DNA of 12,266 nt. It comes from an uncultured Muribaculaceae bacterium. GTDB taxonomy: Bacteria > Bacteroidota > Bacteroidia > Bacteroidales > Muribaculaceae. The stretch is from the NCBI GenBank assembly GCA_910578305.1, contig CAJTQH010000041.1, positions 1-12,266 on the forward strand. The letters are read 5' to 3'. Under the pieces are notes generated by a model. That model was not told the DNA's origin and made no database searches. It saw only the letters and a program-made list of their open reading frames with translations. Positions 6,758-12,266 of this stretch are shown here, piece after piece (positions within the stretch are counted from its first letter, which is position 1; each line of letters opens with the position of its first letter). The position numbers were made by a program, and so were the translations under genes.

Positions 6758-7560
6758 ACACCAAGATACCCCTGCGGCAATTAGCCGAATCAATAGCCGC
6801 TTCTTCCGGAAAAAGTCCGGAAGAAGCGATGCTGTTTGTTAAGCATCTGTTTTCCGAAGTGTCGGATCGATTATATAACGGCGAATCAATCGAAATTGAC
6901 GGATTAGGCACATTTTCTGCAGTGGCTAATACCAGTGAGCCTGTACGATTTGAGCCTGATAAAATTTTTGCCGATGAAATCAATGCCCCATTCGCTCTTT
7001 TTGAGCCGATGGCATTGAACGACAATATTTCCGAGGAAGATCTAGACAATGCGGTAGAACAACTTGAAGAAATAGCTAACGATACCGCCGATGAGACATG
7101 CGAAGATCCGACAGAGGCTATCGAAGCCTTAACAATTGAACAGGATCAACAGCCTACTGCGACTGAATCGGCCGCAACAGATGTTCCTGTCGGAGATCTC
7201 TCTCAAACTCCTGACACGGAGATATCCGGCGAACTTACCCAAGCATCTGCTTCGGCAGAAGTATCGCAACATCAAGCATCTTCTGATGGAAACGAGCTGA
7301 CACAGACACCGGAAACTATCGATACCGGGCTTCATAGTGCCGAAGAAGATATTGAAGAAGAGACCATACAGGATACCGCAGCTGCCACACCTTATATTGA
7401 AGAGGAAGAAGAAGAATATGTGACCTATCACAATGCTCCGAAATCGCGTTTCGGACTCGGATTTTTCCTTGGATTCATATCAGGCATCGTTATCGCCGCA
7501 CTTATGTTGGCCACATATTTACTATTTATAACCAACGGCTCTCTTGATTTCTTTAAGTAA
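6754..7560 (+). CDS. Membrane-anchored HU-like protein with acidic linker
   Basis: This 268-residue protein has three parts. Residues 1-88 are an HU/IHF-like fold (PLRQLAESIAASSGKSPEEA, then IEIDGLGTFSAV), with the DNA-binding arm missing: only about ten residues lie between GLGTF and VRFEPDK. Residues ~90-228 form a long, low-complexity linker rich in Glu, Asp, Thr and Ser, ending in IEEEEEEY. Residues 235-259 are a membrane helix (FGLGFFLGFISGIVIAALML) preceded by basic PKSR, leaving a short C-terminal tail of about nine residues. The positive-inside rule puts the HU domain in the cytoplasm and the tail in the periplasm. Bacteroidetes are known to have HU-like domains fused to membrane and SPOR segments; here no SPOR domain follows. 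The ATGA overlap with the upstream HU gene suggests the two products work together, perhaps as a heterodimer tethering something to the inner membrane. Function is unproven. Confidence 0.85.
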   Translation: MNTKIPLRQLAESIAASSGKSPEEAMLFVKHLFSEVSDRLYNGESIEIDGLGTFSAVANTSEPVRFEPDKIFADEINAPFALFEPMALNDNISEEDLDNAVEQLEEIANDTADETCEDPTEAIEALTIEQDQQPTATESAATDVPVGDLSQTPDTEISGELTQASASAEVSQHQASSDGNELTQTPETIDTGLHSAEEDIEEETIQDTAAATPYIEEEEEEYVTYHNAPKSRFGLGFFLGFISGIVIAALMLATYLLFITNGSLDFFK

Positions 7561-7653
7561 TGTTTATACAATACCCTTGTAATGGGGTCAGCAATTAAAA
7601 TTACTTAATAGTTTAGTCAAGGAAAGGAATAATAGCTAATTTTAACATCCATA

Positions 7654-7686
7654 TTTACATTTTACTTGTTTTCTATACTAAATTTG
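7654..7686 (+). promoter_or_regulatory. Candidate promoter for the moxR-bat cluster
   Basis: TAAATTTG at 7679-7686 matches the -7 consensus. TTTA at 7654-7657, 21 bases upstream, is a one-mismatch -33 box, the same arrangement as before tetR. It lies in a 221-base AT-rich gap (7561-7781), the longest non-coding stretch of the window. A start near 7692 would give a leader of about 90 bases before moxR. I see no riboswitch-like structure or clear repeat in the gap; a weak five-pair hairpin at 7573-7588 has no U-tract. Confidence 0.5.
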
Positions 7687-7781
7687 TGGTAGAAATCAAG
7701 TTCTGATATACATGGTTTCAACTATGCAGTAGAATTTTCAAGAATTAACGTTTATCACCACTATTGATATCATACACAAAC

Positions 7782-8777
7782 ATGAGCGAACCGGTTAACA
7801 TCAAAGAACTCAATGAATTAGTCGCATCTAAGCATAATTTCGTCTCAATGGTGATCCATGGCATGGATCAGACTATTGTTGGTCAGGAACATTTGGTAGA
7901 TTCACTTCTTATCGCACTGCTCGCAAACGGACATGTGTTGCTTGAAGGCGTTCCTGGTCTTGCCAAGACTTTAGCTATAAAAACTATGGCTCAGATTATT
8001 GATGCCAAGTATAGCCGTATTCAGTTCACCCCCGACCTTCTGCCGGCCGACGTTGTAGGCACCATGGTCTATAGTGTGCAGAAAGAACAATTTCAGATAA
8101 AACGTGGACCTATTTTTGCTAATTTCGTATTAGCCGATGAAATCAACCGCGCTCCGGCAAAGGTACAGAGTGCTTTGCTTGAGGCCATGCAGGAACGCCA
8201 AGTGACTATCGGAGAAAACACATTTCAGCTCGATAAACCATTCCTCGTAATGGCCACCCAGAATCCCATTGAACAAGAAGGTACTTATCCCCTGCCCGAA
8301 GCTCAAGTTGACCGCTTCCTGCTTAAAGTGGTAATCGGCTATCCGACTCGCAATGAGGAAATGAAAATTATACGTCAGAACATCGAGCCAGTAAAGAAAG
8401 ACATCGTGCCTCTGCTTCGTCCGGAAGAAGTGCTTGAAGCACAAAAGATCGTAGAGAAAATATATCTTGATGAAAAAATAGAACGCTATATTGTCGACAT
8501 TGTGTTCGCAACACGTTATCCGGCCGAATATTCGCTTAACGATCTTACTGGCATAATTGCATTCGGAGCATCGCCACGTGCGTCCATAGGTCTTGCTCGT
8601 GCCGCACGTGCTTACGCATTTTTGCGGCAGCGCGGCTATGTGATTCCAGAAGACGTTCGTGCAGTATGTCATGACGTATTGCGTCACCGCATCGGACTTA
8701 CATATGAGGCTGAGGCGAACAATATTTCAGCCGATGAGATAATCTCTGAAATACTCGACAAAGTAGAAGTGCCCTGA
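7782..8777 (+). CDS. moxR: MoxR-family AAA+ ATPase of the Bat cluster
   Basis: This is a 331-residue cytoplasmic AAA+ ATPase. It has Walker A GVPGLAKT (56-63), Walker B VLADE followed by INRAP (116-125), sensor 1 ATQNP with the MoxR-typical IEQEGTYPLPEAQVDRF (158-179), and sensor 2 GASPRAS with R266. All catalytic residues look intact. MoxR proteins are thought to be chaperone-like motors acting on VWA-domain partners, and such partners follow directly. I chose ATG 7782, giving MSEPVNIKELNELV, over an in-frame TTG six codons upstream (7764) that adds only MISYTN; MoxR proteins normally begin this close to the first helix. The next gene follows after 29 bases. It is also annotated elsewhere as an AAA family ATPase (ATPase_3) protein. 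Confidence 0.94.
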   Translation: MSEPVNIKELNELVASKHNFVSMVIHGMDQTIVGQEHLVDSLLIALLANGHVLLEGVPGLAKTLAIKTMAQIIDAKYSRIQFTPDLLPADVVGTMVYSVQKEQFQIKRGPIFANFVLADEINRAPAKVQSALLEAMQERQVTIGENTFQLDKPFLVMATQNPIEQEGTYPLPEAQVDRFLLKVVIGYPTRNEEMKIIRQNIEPVKKDIVPLLRPEEVLEAQKIVEKIYLDEKIERYIVDIVFATRYPAEYSLNDLTGIIAFGASPRASIGLARAARAYAFLRQRGYVIPEDVRAVCHDVLRHRIGLTYEAEANNISADEIISEILDKVEVP

Positions 8778-8806
8778 TAGCCCCAGATATACACACATCA
8801 TAGCGT

Positions 8807-9682
8807 ATGGATGCAAATGAACTTTTAAAAAAGGTCCGCAGAATTGAGATCAAGACTCGTGGACTTTCGCAAAACATATTTGCCGGTGAATATCATACTG
8901 CCTTCAAGGGACGCGGTATGATGTTTGCTGAAGTGCGCGAATACCAATATGGCGATGATATCCGTGACATAGACTGGAATGTGACAGCACGACACAACCA
9001 CCCCTATGTAAAAGTCTATGAAGAAGAGCGTGAACTCACCGTGATGCTGCTTATAGATGTGTCACGAAGCAGACTATTTGGTGCAATAGGAGATGACAAA
9101 CGCGAAATTATAGCGGAAGTAGCCGCGACCATAGCATTCTCTGCTATTCAGAACAATGATAAGATCGGTGTTATCTTTTTTTCAGACAAGGTGGAAAAAT
9201 TCATTCCTCCGAAAAAGGGAAAGAAACACATATTGTTTATTATCAGTCAGCTCCTTGATTTTCAACCAGAGAGCCCCGGAACAGACATCTCTCAGGTATT
9301 ACGGTATTTTACCGACGCACTAAAGAAGCGCACCACCACTTTTCTGATTTCAGATTTCATTGACAATCATGATTATTATAAGGCACTCTCCCTGGCCTCA
9401 AACAAGCATGATGTAATCGGAATACAGATTTATGACAAACGAGACGCTCAGCTTCCTAATGTCGGATTAATTAGAGTGTCGGATCTGGAGACCGGACAGA
9501 TGAGATGGATAAACACGTCATCGTCAAATGTGCGTAAGACATACAATAAATGGTGGTATGACCGTCAGCAGAAAATGACAGAAATCATGAACCGCTGTCA
9601 TGTCAACTTCACATCAATTTCAACAGATGAGGATTATGTAAAGTCTCTAATGTCGTTGTTTAAAAACCGAGGCGCCAGATAA
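8807..9682 (+). CDS. DUF58 domain-containing protein with VWA-like fold
   Basis: This is a 291-residue protein without a signal peptide or membrane helix, so it is of the short cytosolic DUF58 type. The family signature lies at about 46-74 (YQYGDDIRDIDWNVTARHN, then PYVKVYEEER). It is followed by a VWA-like domain with a complete metal-site pattern: DVSRS (84-88), T159 in PGTDIS, and D183 in LISDF. DUF58 genes almost always neighbour moxR, and the product is taken to be a partner or adaptor of the ATPase, possibly membrane-associated through the Bat proteins. It starts 29 bases after moxR. Its stop codon shares one base with the next start (TAATG), indicating coupled translation. The function of the family is not biochemically settled. 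Confidence 0.92.
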   Translation: MDANELLKKVRRIEIKTRGLSQNIFAGEYHTAFKGRGMMFAEVREYQYGDDIRDIDWNVTARHNHPYVKVYEEERELTVMLLIDVSRSRLFGAIGDDKREIIAEVAATIAFSAIQNNDKIGVIFFSDKVEKFIPPKKGKKHILFIISQLLDFQPESPGTDISQVLRYFTDALKKRTTTFLISDFIDNHDYYKALSLASNKHDVIGIQIYDKRDAQLPNVGLIRVSDLETGQMRWINTSSSNVRKTYNKWWYDRQQKMTEIMNRCHVNFTSISTDEDYVKSLMSLFKNRGAR

Positions 9683-10728
9683 TGAAAAAGTTTTTTATAC
9701 CACTTGTCACTATGGTTCTTTCGGGTTCTGCCACGATTATGGCAGCCCAGTCGCAATACACAGCCATTTCTACTCTTGACAACACTGTATTAGAAATGGG
9801 TCGACGTACGACATTAAATGTTGAATTTGCAGGTCCGATATCTGAAGATTACATCCTTGTGGATACGGCTCTTACTGAATTCGTCAAGAAATATCCCGAC
9901 GTCGAGATCTTCCCCGAAGGATCGCCCATTATAAAAGATATCGGCAACGGACGCAAGCAGTTTGTACAGAAATACTTGGTGCAGCCGTTCGATTCTGGTC
10001 TTTATGTCATTCCGTCAGCAGTTCTTATTTCGGGTGGTGACACTGTATTCACGAATACTCCGGCTCTTAAAGTGGAACCGACGGAAATCGACACTGCTTT
10101 ACTTGTATATGACGACAAAGGTAATGCCATCGATCTTAAGATACATGATTTTACTGATATCGCTACAGTAGAAAAGAAGATTATAGATTATGTTCCGGAC
10201 TGGGTGGTAAGTTGGGGTTGGTGGATATTACTTTCAATCATACTGATCGGAGTTGCGGTGTTTGTATACGTCAAATGGTTGCGTCATGGCAGAATACCTC
10301 TTATGCCAGCCAAGAAACCGATACCTCCATACGAACTTGCCATGAGCGAACTGTCACGCTTGCGCGAGATGCAGCTATGGCAAAAAGGCTCGGAAAAAGA
10401 ATATTATACCCGATTGACAGATATCTTACGTCGATACATTCATGGACGTTTCGATATCAACGCCCGCGAAATGACCACATCGCAACTTATGAGTGCACTC
10501 AAACATTGCGAAGAACCTGTTGAAGGCATGAATCTCATGGATGAAATCCTACGTCAGGCCGATTTCGTGAAATTTGCCAAAGCCCGTCCCTTGGCTGACG
10601 ATAATGAGCAGGCATACACTCAGGCCACTCGCTTTGTAGAAATAACCCGGCCTATAGAGCCCGTCCCTGAAAACGAAAATTCCCAAAAGGATAAAAACGA
10701 TACTAACAACGAACAGAACGTGAAATGA
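9682..10728 (+). CDS. Bat-cluster membrane protein with DUF4381-like region
   Basis: This 348-residue protein sits between the DUF58 and batA genes, the usual place of an unnamed bat-cluster membrane protein. Residues 1-22 form a signal peptide (FFIPLVTMVLSGSATIMAAQ). A periplasmic beta-rich part follows (25-135), resembling the repeat found in BatD-type proteins, with the pattern YTAISTLDNTVLEMG and later FDSGLYVIPSAVL. A membrane helix lies at about 178-200 (WGWWILLSIILIGVAVF). The cytoplasmic remainder (215-325) is helical and DUF4381-like: YELAMSELSRLRE, then YYTRLTDILRRYIHGRF and the TTSQLMSAL stretch. The tail is disordered and polar. It overlaps its neighbours by one base upstream and four downstream. 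By context it may connect periplasmic signals to the MoxR/DUF58 machine. The topology is well supported; the function is inferred. Confidence 0.8.
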   Translation: MKKFFIPLVTMVLSGSATIMAAQSQYTAISTLDNTVLEMGRRTTLNVEFAGPISEDYILVDTALTEFVKKYPDVEIFPEGSPIIKDIGNGRKQFVQKYLVQPFDSGLYVIPSAVLISGGDTVFTNTPALKVEPTEIDTALLVYDDKGNAIDLKIHDFTDIATVEKKIIDYVPDWVVSWGWWILLSIILIGVAVFVYVKWLRHGRIPLMPAKKPIPPYELAMSELSRLREMQLWQKGSEKEYYTRLTDILRRYIHGRFDINAREMTTSQLMSALKHCEEPVEGMNLMDEILRQADFVKFAKARPLADDNEQAYTQATRFVEITRPIEPVPENENSQKDKNDTNNEQNVK

Positions 10729-11717
10729 CAATGCGATTTGCACATCCGGAATATCTCTGGTTTTTACTTATACTGATACCATGCATAGCCTGGTACGTGT
10801 ATACCGCGCGCCGAAGATATGCTTCGCTATCAATATCGACCGTCTCACCGTTTGCCAAACTACCAAACAGCATGAAGCAATATATGCTTTATGCACTGTT
10901 CGGAGTCAGAATGCTTGCGATTGCAGCGTTGATAGTGATACTGGCTCGCCCTCAGAATGAAGTGCGATGGTCCACATCAAGCATCAACGGCACAGATATA
11001 GTGATGGCTATCGACATTTCATCTAGTATGCTGGCTCGCGACCTTAAGCCCGATCGACTGGAATCGGCCAAGGATGTCGCATCCAAATTCGTGGCCGGAC
11101 GCGAAAACGACAATATCGGCCTTGTCATATTCGCTGGTGAAAGTTTCACAGCGGTTCCCATGACCACAGACCATGCTCTGCTTGTCAACTACATTCGCGA
11201 CATAGAAGTAGGCATGCTGGAAGATGCCACAGCCATAGGCGACGGAATCGCAAGCGCCATCAATCGTATCAAAGAAGGCAAAGCAAAGTCCCGAAGCATC
11301 ATTCTGCTCACCGACGGGTCTAATAATGCCGGTATCGTGAATCCCATTAATGCAGCAGAAATAGCAAAGCAGAACGACATAAAGATATATACTATCGGAG
11401 TTGGCAGCTATGGCTCTGCTGATTTTCCGTCAGTCGATGCACTCGGTCGCGTATCATACGTACGCTTGCCGGTAGTCATTGACGAAGGTACGCTTGAAAA
11501 AATTGCATCCATCACAGGCGGACGATATTTCCGAGCCAATAATGAATCTGTCCTACAGGATATATTTGACGAAATCAATCGTCTTGAAACATCAGAGATG
11601 GATGTCCGTAAATTTGCCGTACCGGAAGAAGACTATCTGATATGGGCTCTGTTGGCGATGGTTCTGCTCGGATTTGAGTTATTGTGCCGTACACTTGTAC
11701 TGCGAAACATACCTTAA
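10725..11717 (+). CDS. batA: BatA, membrane-anchored VWA-domain protein
   Basis: This is a 330-residue protein of BatA size and plan. Two N-terminal hydrophobic segments (about 10-27 and 54-75, the second ending in LARPQ) precede a VWA domain. Its metal-ion-dependent adhesion site is intact: DISSS (97-101), T169 in EDATAIGDG, and D197 in LLTDGSN. A third membrane helix lies near 305-325 (LIWALLAMVLLGFELL). BatA was described in Bacteroides fragilis as part of the aerotolerance operon; its molecular role is still debated. The ATG at 10725 overlaps the preceding stop by four bases (ATGA). A second ATG two codons later (10731, MRFAHPEYLWF) is equally credible and closer to the usual BatA start. 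BatB follows after 33 bases. Confidence 0.93.
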   Translation: MTMRFAHPEYLWFLLILIPCIAWYVYTARRRYASLSISTVSPFAKLPNSMKQYMLYALFGVRMLAIAALIVILARPQNEVRWSTSSINGTDIVMAIDISSSMLARDLKPDRLESAKDVASKFVAGRENDNIGLVIFAGESFTAVPMTTDHALLVNYIRDIEVGMLEDATAIGDGIASAINRIKEGKAKSRSIILLTDGSNNAGIVNPINAAEIAKQNDIKIYTIGVGSYGSADFPSVDALGRVSYVRLPVVIDEGTLEKIASITGGRYFRANNESVLQDIFDEINRLETSEMDVRKFAVPEEDYLIWALLAMVLLGFELLCRTLVLRNIP

Positions 11718-11750
11718 TGTTCTGACATTTTATTAGAAGATATTACAATA

Positions 11751-12266
11751 ATGATAAATTTTGCGAATCCACATCTGTTATATCTGCTGATAGCCGTTCC
11801 GGTAATCGGACTCTGTCATGTACTGTCGCGAATGGCTCGCAAGCATAAGTTGCAGCGCTATGGGCGTATCTCTACGTTGGAGCCGCTGATGCCCGATGCA
11901 TCCAGATATTTGCCAGGAATTAAGATTATACTGGCATTGTCGGCACTTACATTCATTATCATTGCGGCAGCGCGGCCGTTTGTAAAAACCGACAGGAATG
12001 TGCGCCTCAATGGAGATGAAACTTCGATCAAAGGCATAGAAGTCATGATATGTTGCGACGTATCGAACTCTATGCTTGCATCAGCCAATTCAGATCCACG
12101 TGGCATAAGTCGACTCCAGAAGTCGAAATTCATTCTTGAAAAGGCACTTGACAACATGACGAACGATCGCGTAGGTCTTATTGTGTTTGCAGGCAATGCC
12201 TATACTCAACTACCGATTACCCCCGATGTGTACTCCGCAAAAATGTATATCAACGACATGAGTGTC
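11751..12266 (+). CDS. batB: BatB, membrane-anchored VWA-domain protein, 3' end cut by window edge
   Basis: An open frame of 172 codons runs from ATG 11751 off the right edge. The architecture repeats that of BatA: MINFANPHLLYLLIAVPVIG as the first membrane segment, then IILALSALTFIIIAAARPF (about 59-77), then the start of a VWA domain with the metal-site motif DVSNS (103-107) and GLIVFAGNAYTQLPIT (142-157). The rest of the VWA domain, its remaining metal ligands and the C-terminal helix lie beyond the window. BatB and BatA probably arose by duplication. Position directly after batA separates it from other VWA proteins. In known clusters TPR-containing BatC, BatD and BatE follow; whether they do here cannot be seen. 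Confidence 0.92.
   Translation, partial: MINFANPHLLYLLIAVPVIGLCHVLSRMARKHKLQRYGRISTLEPLMPDASRYLPGIKIILALSALTFIIIAAARPFVKTDRNVRLNGDETSIKGIEVMICCDVSNSMLASANSDPRGISRLQKSKFILEKALDNMTNDRVGLIVFAGNAYTQLPITPDVYSAKMYINDMSV

Noticed and set aside
7573..7588. Hairpin ACCCT/GGGGT after the membrane HU gene as a terminator
   Set aside because: It has only five pairs including a wobble, and no U-tract follows.
7764..7781. TTG start extending MoxR by six residues
   Set aside because: ATG 7782 gives a normal MoxR start; the extension MISYTN adds no conserved feature.
8130..8687. 185-codon minus-strand frame inside moxR
   Set aside because: It is antisense to a strongly conserved ATPase, has no recognisable protein features and no promoter or neighbours on that strand.

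Overview
The window looks like chromosomal core sequence from a member of Bacteroidales, possibly Muribaculaceae; the family-level guess is inference. The evidence is Bacteroidetes-type promoter elements (TAnnTTTG -7 boxes), almost no Shine-Dalgarno sequences before genes, a DUF4290 gene, a short archaeal/eukaryote-like ProRS, a membrane-anchored HU-like protein and a Bat (Bacteroides aerotolerance) gene cluster. Nothing indicates a mobile element, prophage, CRISPR array, tRNA or rRNA, and base composition looks even throughout.

Layout, left to right. (1) On the minus strand, an S13/PBP4-type D-Ala-D-Ala carboxypeptidase runs off the left edge (1-1088). (2) Diverging from it is a two-gene unit, a TetR-family regulator and fabG (1215-2581), closed by a strong hairpin at 2607-2642. 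(3) A good promoter at 2682-2713 leads a tight unit of DUF4290 protein, rimM, a small acidic unknown protein and a secreted OmpA-like protein (2736-4882). (4) proS is followed by two HU/IHF-fold genes (4970-7560). The first encodes a full-length HU whose DNA-binding arm lacks the usual RNP tip. The second, overlapping it by four bases, encodes an armless HU domain joined by a long acidic linker to a C-terminal membrane helix. (5) After a 221-base AT-rich gap with a promoter-like element comes the Bat cluster: a MoxR AAA+ ATPase, a DUF58 protein, a membrane protein with a DUF4381-like cytoplasmic part, BatA, and the first 172 codons of BatB, cut by the right edge (7782-12266).

How the parts fit together. 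Several genes concern the envelope: PBP4 trims peptidoglycan, the OmpA-like protein probably binds it, and FabG makes acyl chains for lipids. The MoxR/DUF58/Bat proteins are thought to form a chaperone-like or envelope stress complex, in which an AAA+ motor acts on VWA-domain proteins at the inner membrane. RimM, ProRS and perhaps the small acidic protein belong to translation. All genes are intact apart from the two cut by the window edges. Two long ORFs have misleading TTG starts (1179 and 7764), and I moved these starts to the downstream ATGs.

Most of the window is ordinary core genome. The least explained item is the HU pair at 6479-7560, with an altered-arm HU translationally coupled to a membrane-tethered, armless HU. 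I see no convincing wholly new system.
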